Below are positions 1-12,954 of a stretch of 64,000 nt of DNA, piece after piece; within the stretch, counting starts at the first letter, position 1, and each line of letters starts with the position of its first letter. Source of the stretch: Panax quinquefolius (taxonomy: Eukaryota > Streptophyta > Magnoliopsida > Apiales > Araliaceae); contig CM035165.1 in the NCBI GenBank assembly GCA_020205615.1, positions 32,895,544 to 32,959,543 on the forward strand. Reading direction: 5' to 3'. The position numbers and the translations under genes are program-made. The notes beneath the pieces were generated by a model, which saw only the letters and a list, made by a program, of their open reading frames with translations, did not search any database and was not told the DNA's origin.

Positions 1-2289
1 TTGGAAAGCCCTCTCTTTCCTGGGAACGACCTGGTTGATAAATATTGTGAGTTATAATATTAATGATGAATGTTATTAAAATTGAAGTTATGTTCGGAGT
101 TGAATTTGGAGACGCGGACGTGATATTTGAGTCCGAAACGATGAAATTAGTAAAATAGTCTATAAACACAAAAATTTTTGGAATTCACTATTTGGTCAAA
201 AAATCACGATTGACTTTTTTCGAAAAGTCAAACTTGAAATTTCAAAATTTATATTTTTGATAAAAATGGTTTCATTGTGTTGGAATTATTTGTGTTAGTG
301 AAAATCGACGATTATTTCGATAATAATTAATGTCCGGAGGTTAAATTGACCCGATCGGTATTTAACCTAATAAATGAAACAATTGATTACTATTATTTCA
401 CATGATTATAATTATTTGTTCACATGTGTATACTATTGTTTCACATTCTTGTTACTATTAGGGGAGTTGGTGCAAGATTGATAATACTTGCATGGTAAGT
501 TAAAAATAGAGGTATAGATGGAGAGTCTTATAATTGTAATTATTTTTTCACATATACAGAACTATTGATTCACATAATTTACTATTGAATCACATTATTT
601 ACTATTAGGGAGGTGGTGCAAGTTTGATAATACTTCCATGACTAAATTAAAAATAAAGAAAAAGTTGGAGGTATTGTCTTTGAAATTTTTTTGAGCCCCA
701 AAACGTAATTATCGAAACTATATTTTTCTATAAATAGAAGCTCATTCTTCCTTCATTTCTCACCAATTCACAAAAGCTTTAGAGCGATTATTATAGAGAG
801 AAATTATAGAAAGAAGAAGAAAGTCTGCTACCTCACTATTCGAATATCCAGTTTTTCTAAAGGTAGGGGTAGTATTATTTCTTTCTTATCCATGAAGAGA
901 ACTTCATTATTCCATTCTTTATTATTACATTGGAATAACTTTGTATCTGCCGAGCTACCCTATACTTGGTGAAATTCTTACATTTGTTCCTTTCTTTATC
1001 ATTCTCATTGGAACATCACATGCATGCGTTCTACGGCGGGACTGGTTCCGCTTTTATTATTCTGTTGAAATATATCACCGTCATGCATGCGTTTTTACAC
1101 CTTGATTAAATCTTTATTATTCTTTTGGAATATCCACATGCATGCGTTCTCTGTGGGACTGATTCCGTTATTTATTATTCTGTTGGAATAACCTGCCTGT
1201 GCGGTCTATCGCATGCCTGGTGATTTCTTTAGTTATTCCATTCCTTATTATACTTAGTTGGTTAAAGTTTTGACTTCTATACTCTATGAAATTAGTGGAA
1301 TATCCTTGATATTTGCGCTTCATCCAGTATCTTTTCATGAAAATATTCTTCTGAGCATTCTTGAATTTTACTCTACAAAGCAGTATCATGTTGACAATTT
1401 GGACGTTATTAGTTCCTGGATAAATTAATTCTTGAACTTATTTTTATTGAATTCTTATATCATTGTCATCATCCTCATGTTTATATTTTGTTGAAAGTCA
1501 TTTGTGGCCTATAGTGCATAGATGGACTTGGTATGATTATGACCAGGGATTATTCGGTGTAATCATGATCGTAATTTTACAAATGATGTGGTAAAAGTCT
1601 TCATTGGCCCGTAGTGCATTGATGGACAGTTGTTGGCATGATCATGACTATTATTGAATACACAAATATTCTTGGCCCGTAGTGCATGGATAATTGTGGT
1701 CGTGATACTAAAGAATATTCTTGACCGTAGTGCGGGGTGATTCGATGATGTGGATTATTTATTAAAATCGAGTCCCAAATGATAAAAGTGATGAAAAACC
1801 TTTTAAATCATAAAAGATATTAGATTTTATTCTCTACTTGACTCTTTTAATGGATTGTTTGTTCCGCTGCAGTTAAACTTGATGGTTGTTATATTGTATC
1901 AGTTTAACACTGTTGAAGGCTAATGATAATATATTATGCATTATCTTAGTCATAATATTTCTTACTAGGCTAGTTGAGCTCACCCTTTTACTTTCATTGT
2001 TCTCTTCACGAAATGAGAACGTAGCAGGGACTAGTTGGAGAACGAAGTGACGGGCCAGATGATAGCATTAGTAGTCCTCACTATTCTGTGAAATAGTGTG
2101 ATAATAATTGTAATGAGAACTCCTTTTGAGTTTGTATAATCTCTAGTAGACAATATTTGTATTCAAACTCACAGCTTATGTTTTGTCGTATTGTACACGA
2201 CAGTTGTATTATTAAGTTGTATTTGAATTATGTACCATGTATCTGGCGACTCAAGATGGGTGATGTATACCTATTTTGGGGGCGTCACA
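1..2289 (+). repeat. Tekay-type gypsy LTR, probably a solo LTR (5' end outside window)
   Basis: Plus-sense LTR ending in GGGGGCGTCACA at 2289, the same end as the other LTRs of this family in the window. Immediately after it an integrase reading frame resumes in mid-domain, so the LTR appears to sit inside the integrase gene of another element as a solo LTR. The first five bases after it (CAATC) would be the target duplication, but the matching left copy lies outside the window. The segment includes a private minisatellite (920-1240) and a duplicated block of about 45 bp (450-495 and 598-642). Confidence 0.8.
920..1240 (+). repeat. ~58-60 bp minisatellite inside the first LTR
   Basis: The phrase TTTATTATTCTGTTGGAATA recurs with small changes near 1055, 1112 and 1171, and a weaker copy lies near 921. 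Copies of CATGCATGCGTT and of GGGACTGGTTCCG fall between them. The period is about 58-60 bp for the last three units. The other LTR copies in the window lack this array, so it looks private to this subfamily. Confidence 0.55.
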
Positions 2290-2677
2290 CAATCCACGAT
2301 TTGTTGGTCCATTTGAGATTCTTGACCGAATAGGAAATGTGGCCTATAGACTCGCATTACCTCCAAGTATGTCTCGTCTTCATAATGTTTTTCACATATC
2401 CATGCTTCGTAAATATGTGAAAGACCCGAACCATATAATTGCGTTAGAACCAGATGAGATAGCCGAAGATTTAACGTACGAAGAAGTACCTGTTAAGATC
2501 TTGGATAGGAAAGAGCATGTCCTACGCACCAAGGTTATACCACAAGTTAAGGTTTTGTGGAAAAACTATGCTATTGAAGAAATGACCTGGGAGTTGGAAT
2601 CAGAAATGAAAGCGAGGTATCCTCACCTTTTCGAAACACCAGGTACGTATGTCAATTTCGAGGACGAAATTTCATAA
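2290..2677 (+). pseudogene. Gypsy integrase C-terminal fragment (chromovirus)
   Basis: About 128 codons of the integrase C-terminal region remain open, from NPRFVGPFEILDRIGNVAYR through HNVFHISMLRKYVKDPNH to the VKVLW...EEMTWELESEM chromodomain-like tail, and stop at 2675-2677. HNVFHxSMLRKY and ILDRKEHVLR are typical of Tekay/Del chromoviruses. The catalytic core, RT and gag are missing because the preceding LTR interrupts the gene. The frame is followed directly by a polypurine tract and a 3' LTR, the normal end of such an element. Confidence 0.85.
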
Positions 2678-2688
2678 GGAGGGGAGGT
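2676..2688 (+). other. Polypurine tract of a gypsy element
   Basis: AAGGAGGGGAGGT lies between the integrase stop codon and the TGTAAGACCCC start of the next LTR. This is where the plus-strand DNA primer of an LTR element is expected. The same tract, with small changes, precedes the LTR of every family member in the window. Confidence 0.75.
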
Positions 2689-5139
2689 TGTAAGACCCCA
2701 ACTTATTATAAATAAAATCAAATTTCCTCTAATTATTATTGTGAATAATAAGGTATTAATTTGATATAATTCTCTGGTTATGGGTAAAATATGTAAATTT
2801 TGCAAAATAAGCAAGTGGTTATAAAATAATCATTGTTGTCAGGGAATATTCGTTTGGTCGTGGAATATTCTTGTTGTCGGGGAATATTCATATGACGGCG
2901 CAGTCATTTGTGGGCCCCATAACAGAATAAATGTCGGATGAAGAAAACGACAAGTTTGAGTTTTTATAAATAACGGCGTAGCGTGTTATTCACAGATTAA
3001 CAATCGTTGGAATACCCGGTGGTTAAAATACGATGTCTGGCGTGGATGCACGTATTGATGAATTATTGATTCTTACGTAGAAGAAGCACTACTCAATAAT
3101 TGTTACGATAATTCTTGTTCAATATTTTATTTTATTGATTCAATAATTGTTGCGTTGATATTTTATATTATTGTTGTTTCATAATTATCAACGCATGATA
3201 TTTCCCATTATCGGATCAATAATTCATATTATTTGAATAATATTATGAGATAGCATTATTGGCAATGTCTAGAAAGTTACATCGAGGAGAGGTTTGGTCA
3301 CCTAATTGCGGCGCAAGAAGGAGAAATTCTTATTGAAAGCCCCTCTTTCTTTCTGAAGCTACTGGTTGTCATAATTGTGATTACGTAATATTATTTGTGA
3401 ATAATTAATTATTGATTTATATGATAAGGAAATATTTATTTTATGTGGATATAAATGATGGATATATTTATTTTTATGTGGATAAAATGAAAGAATAAAT
3501 CTTGAGGTGTTTTATCAAGATTTTTTGTGGATTGTAGAGGTAATAAAATCATCCGTTTGTGGATTTGGATATTTTATGTTTGGAATTTGGAAAACTCAAA
3601 GCTACAAAGTTGTAGAGAATTCAATTTCAGGCAGAATGGACATAAAATTCGTATTTTTCTGATAAACGAGCTATTTTCTATGAATTACTGAAGTTTTAGA
3701 AAATAAAATAATTTTTATTAAAATAGGTGGGCCCCACTAGTGTCCTTTGTTGAATACATGTGCTGGATTGATTTTTCAATTGTGGAGGCTAGTCTAGGAT
3801 GGTCTGAGAGATTTAAAGAAAGAAAAAATAATAATATATTTTATTATTTTAGTCTCCTATGGCGTTCTAGCATTTTCCTATAAATAGACGTTTAGGTTAG
3901 AATTGAAAATCACACCAGAAACAAGTTTTCTTTCTCTCTATATTGTCGAGCGTATTTTAGTGAGTATTTATATACTTTGAGAGTTGTTGTTCGGTACAAG
4001 TTTCCTTCGGCTTTCTATCCGATATTCCGATCAAAATTACCGTTATTTTGAGGTAAGGGATGTTAGTTTCTTCTTAAATGATATTATTTTCTTCAATATT
4101 ATTATGCCGAAATATTGGTGAATGTTTTTATCAAATTTGGAATTTTTTGTGTCGGGGTTACTATTCACATATACTGCCTTATTCACTTCATCAATCTGAC
4201 CTTATTCAATTTAAAATGAAATTTTCTTCTTTTTGTCCAAGATGTCAATTATGGTTACTATCTTTGATTGTATCCATGTTTTGATCTTTATTTTTGAATT
4301 CTATTTCAAAATTGGTATTTATGAAGTATTATTGATCTTGGATAAAGCTGTTATACTGAATCCCTACTATTTGTCCTTACATGTCTCACTTTGGATTCGC
4401 TTTTCTTTAAAATATTTTTCATCATCCTCAGTCCTAAATGATGATATTCTTGAATATCTTTGGCTGTAGGTGCAAAGATGAATGATTAATCGATGAATAT
4501 CTTTGGCGCGTAGTGCAAAGATGAGCAGTGTTGAGATGAACATGACCAATTGGTGATACAAATGAATATCTTTGGCTGTAGTGCAAAGATGAATATTGAT
4601 TAAAGATGTATATTGATTTTTGTTACAGGGATAAAATATTGATGATGGACTTTTAAATCTTAGAAGATAGTAGAACTCATTCTCTACTTGACTCTTCTAA
4701 TAGATTGTTGTTTTCGCTGCAGTTATTGATCTAAAACTTGTTGTCTATTATATTTTATCAGATTTTTCCCTGTTGAAAACTAATGATAATTTGTTGTATA
4801 TTATCTTAGTCATAATATTCTTTCTTTGGGCTAGTTGAGCTCACCCTTTTCCTTTTTTGTTCCATTTTTCTTCTCGAGAGGTGAGAACATAACAGGATCT
4901 AGTCGGGGTATGGAGTGATGGTTCTAGAAAAATGTTTTAACAGTCCTCACTATTTTTGTAAAATAGGGTTTGAATAATTGTAATGAGGACTTATTTGAGT
5001 GTGGATATTGTCTAGAAGACAATATTTATATTTTAACTCACGATATGTGTTGTCGTATTTTGCATTTACAATTGTATTATTGAAGTTGTAATTTGCTTTA
5101 CGTACCATGTATTTGGCGGCACTCGAGAATGGGTGTTGT
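2689..5139 (+). repeat. 3' LTR of the element carrying the 2290-2677 integrase (main part)
   Basis: It begins TGTAAGACCCC just after the polypurine tract. It runs to 5139, where a second LTR has inserted, and its last 23 bp are found at 7737-7759 beyond that insert. Rejoined, it is about 2.47 kb. The part around 4456-4600 holds three copies of the ATCTTTG...CAAAGAT hairpin. Confidence 0.85.
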
Positions 5140-7731
5140 TGTAAGACCCCAACTTATTATTAATGAAATTTAATTTTCTCTATTTATTATTTTGAAATAG
5201 TAAGGGTTGATTTGATAAATGTGGATAGTTAGGGGTAAAATACATAAATATTTCAAAATAAGCAGCAGTGGATATAAAATATTCATTGTTGTTTGGGGAA
5301 TATTCGTTTGGTCGTGGAATATTCTTCTGTCGGGGAATATTTATGCGACAGTAGCCTTGATCTTTTGTGGGCCCCATAACTGAAAGCGATTGGATGAAGA
5401 AAACGACAAATATAAGTTGTTTAAAAATAACTTGGCGTAGTTATTCTGTAATTATCTTTGTTAAAATACTCGGTGGTTTAAAACACGGTAGCACACTCAG
5501 ATTGCACCAATTATTGATTCTTACGTGAAGGCACTTTTCAATAATGGTTACGGTAATTACTTTCAAAGATTTTTATTGATTTAATAATTATTGCGTTGAT
5601 ATTTTATATTCTTTGTTGTTTGATAATTGTCATTACACAAGATTTTTCATTATCGAGCAATAATTCATATTATCTGAATAATATTATTAGATAACATTAT
5701 TGGCAATGTCTAGAAAGTTACGCTCTAAGGAGAGCTTTGGTCACCTAATTGCTTGCCAAGAAGAGAGAAATTCTTATTGAAAGCCCCTCTTCCTGGGAAC
5801 TGCACGGTTGTCAATATTGTGATTACGTAATATTATTTGTGAATAATTAATTATTGATTCATATGATGAGAAAAATATTGATTTTATGTGGATATAGATG
5901 GAGAAAATTTTTAATGTGACAATTGTTGAAAATTGAAATTTTATCTTTTTCGATAAAATAATTTATTTAAATATATTATTATATTTTAATAATATAATAA
6001 TGGTGATATTTTTTACAACGAATGTGGGATATATGAGTATCTGAGGAGGAAGAGTATTTTTATTTGCAATAAATGTTTAAAACATGTTAAACATGTCTGT
6101 GGACCCCATTTATTAATCGAAATTTGATTATAAATTTGTAAAATCGCCTGGTTTGTGGATTTCGGTCAATTTTATTTGGAATTCGGAAAAAGTTTCTTCC
6201 GCAAAGTTGTAGAGAATTGAATTTCCTATAAAAATTAGCGAGTTTCAATTTTCTGATAAAAGGGCTATTTATTATGAATTATTGAAGTTACAAGTTCAAA
6301 TAATTAATTTTTCAAGTTTTATTTATTTTTATTAATAAAACGTTTTTGTTTGTTTTGTGGGCTACAACATGTGCATAATGAGCTGAGATCAGATCTAGGA
6401 AGGTTGGCGTAGAAATTTTAATATATATATTAATATTTTATTAAATTTTACGCTTTGGTGTTTCTAAAGCATTTTCCTATAAATAGGTGCTTAGGTTAGA
6501 ATTGAAAATCACACCAAAAATCTGAAGTTTTCTCTCTATATTATCGGCGTATTTCTTGTGAGTATTTTGAGTATATTTTGAGTATTGCTATACGGTGCAA
6601 GTTCAAGTTATAGTCGATATCCTGTGTTTCAACTAAAGACTGCTTTGTGAGGTAAGGATATTATTTTTTTTCAGAATGATATTATCTTTGAAATATTGAT
6701 CTGAAGTTTTTATCAAATTTGGAACTTTTAGCGTCGAGATTACTATTCACGTGATACGAAACTATTCACGATATCGACACTATTTACTTAATCTGGCACT
6801 ATTCATCGAAAAATAAAAATTTTCCTTTTCAAATCAAAATATCTATTCGGATACTAGCTTTGATTGTATCCATGTTTTGATCATTCTTGAATTTTACACC
6901 ACTATGATTATTTTTGAGGTATTTTTGGGCGTGGATATAAAACAAAGTACGAATCCTTAATCCTTAATCCTTGTCATTTTTGTTTCCTTTGGATTCGTTT
7001 CTTTAAAAATATTTTCATCATCCTCGGTCTTAAATGATGATATTATTGAATATCTGTGGCTGTGAGTGCAAAGATGAATAATTTACAAGAATATCTTTGG
7101 CCCGTAGTGCAAAGATGAGCAGTGTTTAGATGAACATGACCAATCGATGAATATCTTTGGCACATAGTAGTGCAAAGATGAATATTTGATTCCGATATAT
7201 ATATGATTGATGTTACGGGGATAAAAGATGAGCGATGAACTTTTAAATTCATACATAGAAGATAGTAGTTTGCATTCTCTACTTAACTCTTCTAATGAAT
7301 TATTATTTCATTATGAATATTGATTTAAAATTTGTTGTCTATTGTATTCTATTAGATTTTTCCTGTTGAAGACTAACGATAATTTGTTGTATATTATCTT
7401 AGTCATAATATTCTTTACCGGGCTAGTTGAGCTCACCCTTTTTCCTTTTTGTTCCATTTTTCTTCTCGTGAGGCGAGAATATAAGCGAGAATTGCAGCCT
7501 GGGTATGGAATGAAGGTTCTAGAGAGAGTTGTTTAGTAGTCCTCACCATTTTGTAAAATAATGTATCAATAAATGTGATGAGGATTTATTTGAGTATAGA
7601 TATTGTCTAGAAGATAATATTTGTATTCAAACTCACAGTTTTACTGTTGTAATAATAAAGTTGTAGTTGTTTTTGTACCATGTATTGACAACTTAGAATG
7701 GGTGATGTATACCTATTTTGGGGGCGTCACA
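5140..7731 (+). mobile_element. Solo gypsy LTR with GTTGT target duplication
   Basis: A complete 2.59-kb LTR from TGTAAGACCCC to GGGGGCGTCACA, flanked by GTTGT at 5135-5139 and GTTGT at 7732-7736. With the insert and one GTTGT removed, the flanks rejoin into the normal end of the host LTR (GGGTGTTGTATACCTATTTT). No internal region remains, so this is a solo LTR formed after insertion. It landed 23 bp before the 3' end of a sister LTR. Confidence 0.92.
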
Positions 7732-7736
7732 GTTGT

Positions 7737-7759
7737 ATACCTATTTTGGGGGTGTCACA
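7737..7759 (+). repeat. Terminal 23 bp of the split LTR 2689-5139
   Basis: ATACCTATTTTGGGGGTGTCACA completes the host LTR beyond the GTTGT duplication. The next bases, ACAAG (7760-7764), are the expected right copy of the target duplication of the whole element. Its left copy would be outside the window. Confidence 0.8.
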
Positions 7760-8671
7760 ACAAGGCAGTATCATGTTGACAATTTGGACATTATTGAATT
7801 CTGGATAAATTAAGTTATAATCTTTATAAATTTATCTTTTACTTTCTTTTAATTGAATTCTTATATCACTGTCATCATCCTCATGCTTATATTGTGATAA
7901 AAGTCATCTATGGCATTACGTGCATAGATGTACTATTGATTGGTATGATTATGACCATGGATTATTCGGTATAATCATGACCGTAATGTTACAAATGATG
8001 TGGGGAAAAAATCCTCATTGACATGTAGTGCATTGATGGACAGTTGTTGGTATGATTATGACTCGGGATTATTCGGTATAATCATGACCATTGATGATTA
8101 CATAAATATCCTTGGCCTGTAGTCCAAGGATGATTCGATGATGTTGTTTATTTATTAAGTTGAGTCTCAGAGATAAAATTGATGATAAACTTTTTAAATC
8201 ATAGAAGATAGTATATATCATGCTCTACTTGACTCTTCTAATGGATTGCTTGTTCCGCTGCAGTTAAACTTGATGTTTATTATATTTTATCAGTTTAACA
8301 CTTGTTGAAGGCTAACGATAATTTATTCTGCATTATCTTAGTCATAATATTTCTTACTGGGCTAGTTGAGCTCACCTTTTTGCTTTCATTGTTATCTTCA
8401 GGAAATGAGAATGTAGCTGGGACTAGTCGGGGAATAGAGTGACGGTCCGAGATGGTGGCTATAGTAGTCCTCATTATTTTATGAAATAGTGTGATAATAA
8501 ATGTAATGAGGACTTCATTTGAGTTTGAATATTGTCGATGAGACAATATTCGTGTAAAAACTCTAAGATACTTTGTTGTCGTATTGTATAAAAGAAGTTT
8601 GTATTTGATTTATGTACCATGTATTTGGCGACTCAGAATGGGTGATGTATACCTATTTTGGGGGTGTCACA
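7760..8671 (+). repeat. Right part of a gypsy LTR split by the preceding element
   Basis: The sequence resumes in mid-LTR at GGCAGTATCATGTTGACAAT, matching the uninterrupted LTR near 1379, and continues to the end GGGGGTGTCACA at 8671. Its left part must lie left of the window. It contains a perfect 8-bp-arm hairpin CATCTATG...CATAGATG near 7905 and another, ATCCTTGG...CCAAGGAT, near 8108. Confidence 0.8.
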
Positions 8672-10198
8672 GGTACTATTCACGAGGTACTATTCACAAA
8701 GTACTATTCACGGAGTACTATTCACCCGAAAAATATATTTCTTTTCTGTCTAAATTATTTTTGATACATGAATATTATTCTTGAATTTTACTCCACAAAG
8801 CAATATCATGTTGACAATTTGAATATTTTTAAACTCTGAATAAATTTAAAGTCTTTAATATTTATCCTTGATTTCGTTTGATTAATTTTTATATCATTGT
8901 CATCATCCTCATGCTTATATTGTGATGAAAGTCATCTTTGGCTTACGTGCATAGATGAACTGTTGATTGGTAAGATTATGACCAGGGATTATTCGGTATA
9001 ATCATGACCCATAGTGTTACAAATGATGTGGTAAAAGTCCTCAGTGGCCTGTAGTGCATTGATGGACGGTTGTTTGTATGATTATAACGAGGGATTATTT
9101 GGTATAATCATGACCATTGATGATTACATGAATATCCTTGGCCCGTATGGCATGGATAATTCGTGGTTGTGATACTAATTATTAAGATGAGTCTCAGCGA
9201 CAGTTATTGGTATGATCATGACCATGTGTTCTCTTTGGCCAAGGGTGCAAAGATGAATTGTTGTTTGGCGTGTTCATGACCATTGGTGAAAACACGAATA
9301 TCCTTGGCCCGTAGTGCATGAATAATTCGGTGATGTGAATTATTTATTAAGTTGAGTTTCAGCGATAAAATTGATGGTAAACTTTTAAATCGTAGAAGAC
9401 AGTAGATATCATGCTCTACTTGACTCTTCTAAAATACAGTTGCATGTCTTTACACTGTAGTGCAAAGATGAACTGTTAATGAATATCTTTGGCTCATAGT
9501 GAAAAGATGAATTTATTACTATGATTATAAACATGAACTATGATTTGGTATAACCATGATATTTGATGTTTCAGGTAAAGACAGGTGATGAAAATTATCT
9601 TCGTCCTAGGTGCGAAGAGGAATTTAGAATCACAATTATGATTATGAGTTATTCACATGATTGTGGAAAGGAACTGTTGATTAATGTTACAGGGATAAAA
9701 CATTGTTGGTGGACTTTTAACGTGGAGAAGATAATAGACTTTATGGTCTATTTGACTCTTCTAATAGATTGCTCGTTCCGCTGCCTCTATGGTTGAAAAG
9801 TTTTATCATCTACCGTATGTTCTAAATCTCTGATTTATTACTGATGAAGGCTATTGATAATTTAATTATCTTTAGTCATGATATTCTTTCTTTTGAAATA
9901 GTTGTACTCGCCTTTTTGCTTCACAATTCTTTTCGGGTAATAAGAGTGTAGGTGGGTGACGCGGGTATGAGAGGAATAGAGCGATGGTCTATAGTCGTTG
10001 AGGTTTCAAGTAAAAGCAGATGGAAATAATTTTATTGAGAATTTTAGATAAGTGTGTCGTATTTTATACGTCATTTTAACCGTTGATTTAGGTGAACCGA
10101 ATAGGGTGAGGTGAACCCAACTTTAGAAGGGTGTTTTGCCACTATCATACAAGATGTCTAATGACAGACGACTTCGTGTTATCATAAGACAGGGTTAT
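8672..10198 (+). repeat. Outer gypsy LTR, middle part
   Basis: It starts abruptly at GGTACTATTCACGAG, a tandem block of TACTATTCAC units, and then follows the LTR consensus. GGTAC (8672-8676) is the expected target duplication for the element ending at 8671. The segment matches the long LTR at 58089-61964 read in reverse, including the stretch just before 10199. It ends where the minus-strand element has inserted and resumes at 20466. Confidence 0.8.
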
Positions 10199-12946
10199 TG
10201 TGACGCCCCCAAAATAGGTATACATCACCCATTCTGAGTTGTCAATACATGGTACGTAAACAACTACAACTTTATTATTACAACAAGAAAAGCGTGAGTT
10301 TGAATACAAATATTATCTTCTGACAATATCTATACTCAAATAAATCCTCATCACATTTATTGATACATTATTTTACAAAATGGTGAGGACTACTAAACAA
10401 TTCTTTCTAAAACCTTCATTCCATACCCCAGACTCGTACTCGCTTATATTCTCGCCTCCCGAGAAGAAAAATGGAACATAAAGGAAAAGGGTGAGCTCAA
10501 CTAGCCCAAGAAAGAATAATATTATGACTAAGATAATATACAACAAATTACCGTTAGTCTTCAACAGGGAAAAATCTAATAGAATACAATAGACAACAAA
10601 TTTTAAATCAATATTCGCAATGAAATAATAATTCATTAGAAGAGTTAAGTAGAGAATGCAAACTACTATCTTCTATGTATGAATTTAAAAGTTCATCGTC
10701 TATCTTTTATCCTGTAACATCAATCAATATACATCCGAATCAAATATTCATCTTTTTACTCTACTGTGCCAAAGATATTCATCGATTTAGTCATGTTCAT
10801 CTAAACACTGCTTCATCTTTGCTACTACGTACCCAAAGATATTCTTCAGAAATCATTCATCTTTGCACTACTGTGCCAAAGATATTCAATAATATCATCA
10901 TTTAAGACTGAGGATGATGAAAAATATTTTTAAAGAAACGAATCCAGTGAAACAAAATGACAAGGATTAAGGATTAAGGATTCGTACTTTGTTTTATCCA
11001 TGTTCAAAAATACCTCAAAAATAATCATAGTGGTGTAAAATTCAAGAATGATCAAAACATGGATACAATCAAAGCTAGTATCCGAATAGATATTTTGACA
11101 AAAAAGAAGAAATTTTATTTTTCTATTGAATAATGTAAGTATCGTGAATAGTGCTTGAGTATCGTGAATAGTAACTCAAACACCAAAAGATAGAAATTCC
11201 ACAAAAAACATCTTCACGCTTTCATAAATAGTACTTCGTGAATAGTAACTCGTGAATAAGAACTCATGAATAGTAAGAACTCGTGAATAGTAACTCATGA
11301 ATAGTAACTCATGAATAGTAACCCCGACATGAAAAAGTTTCAAATTTGATAAAAAGTTTCAACCAATATTTCAGCATAATGATATTGAAGAAATAATATC
11401 ATTTGAGAAGAAAATAACATCCCTTACCTCGAAAGATTAAGACTTCTAATTTGGAATCTGCATATAGTCTTTGAAGGAACTTGCACCGCCTAACAATACT
11501 CAAAGTATACTCACAAGAATACGCTCAATATATCGAGAGAAAATAGAGAAAACTTCAGGTTTACGGTGTTTTTCAATTCTAACCTAAGCACCCTATTTAT
11601 AGGAAAATGCTTAGAACACCAAAAGCGTAAAAATTGAATATAATATTAATATATTTTTCCCATTTTCTTTAGCCCACCTTAGACAACTGATCTCAGCCCA
11701 TTTGAATCACATGTGAGGCCAACTTAGTTGCAAAAAACGTTTTTCTCAAAATAATTAACTAAAACTCCCAAAAATTAATTATTTCGGAACTTCAAAACTT
11801 CAATAATTCATAATAAATAGCCCTTTCATCAGAAAATTCGAATCTCGCGAGTTTTTATAGGAAATTCAATTCTCTACAACTTTGCAGAAGAAAATTTTTC
11901 CAAATTCCAAATAAAAATTGACCGAAATCCACAAACGGGCGATTTTATAGGCTATAATCAAATTTCAGTCAATAAATGGGGTCCACCAACATGTTTAACA
12001 TGTTTTAAACATTTATTGCAACAAAAATACTCTTCCTCCTCGTATACTCATATATCCCACATTCGTTGTAAAAATATCACCATTATTATATTATTAAAAT
12101 ATAATAATATATTTAAATGAATTATTTTATCAGAAAAAGATAAAATTTCAATTTTCAACAATTGTCACATTAAAATTTTTCTCCATCTATATCCACATAA
12201 AATCAATATTTTCCTCATCATATGAATCAATAATTAATTATTCACAAATAATATTACAGAATCACAATATTGACAACCATGCAGTTCCCAGGAAAGAGGG
12301 GGCTTTCCAATAAGAATTTCTTCTTCTTTGGCCAAGCATTAGGTGACCAAACCTCTCCTTAGGCGAACTTTCTAGACATTGCCAATAATGTTATCTAATA
12401 ATATTATTCGATAATATGAATTATTGCTTCGATAATGAAAATACTTGTGTAATGACAATTATCAAACAACAATAATATAAAATATCAACGCAAAGAATTA
12501 TTAACTCAATAAAATAATTTGAGCGATAATTACAGTAACCATTATTGAGTAGTGCCTTTATACGTAAGAATCAATAATTGGTGCAATACTGTAATCTTCT
12601 TGTGTTTTAACCACCGGGTATTTTAACAAAAGATTAATCTGTAATAACTACGCCAAGTTATTTTTAAACCACTTATATTTGTCGCTTTTCTTCATCCAAT
12701 CGCTTTCCGTTATAGGGCCCACACATTGGTACAAGCAAATGCATTTAATATTCCCGAATAAAGATTTAATATTCCACGACCAAACGAATATTCCCCGACA
12801 ACAATGAATATTTTATATCCACTTGCTTATTTTGAAGTATTTATGTATTTTACCCCTAACTATCCACATTAATCAAATCAACCCTTACTATTTTAAAATA
12901 ATAAATAGAAAATTAAATTTCATTAATAATAAGTTGGGGTCTTACA
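10199..12946 (-). repeat. 3' LTR of the 10199-20465 element (left copy)
   Basis: Read on the minus strand it starts TGTAAGACCCC at 12946 and ends GGGGGCGTCACA at 10199. It contains three ATCTTTG-type hairpins near 10749-10890 and an array of GTGAATAGTA units at about 11130-11330. Confidence 0.93.
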
Positions 12947-12954
12947 ACCTCCTC

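Noticed and set aside
4456..4600. CRISPR-like array (short repeats at fairly regular spacing)
   Set aside because: The repeats are hairpins within a plant LTR with variable spacing and diverged spacers and no cas genes. The window is a nuclear plant genome.
10675..10905. Open reading stretch in the LTR with repeated IHLCTT/PKIF phrases (also at 18207, 7043 and 59127)
   Set aside because: It is the translation of the repeated ATCTTTGCACTA...CCAAAGATATTC hairpins in LTRs. It differs in frame and length between copies and has no conserved start.
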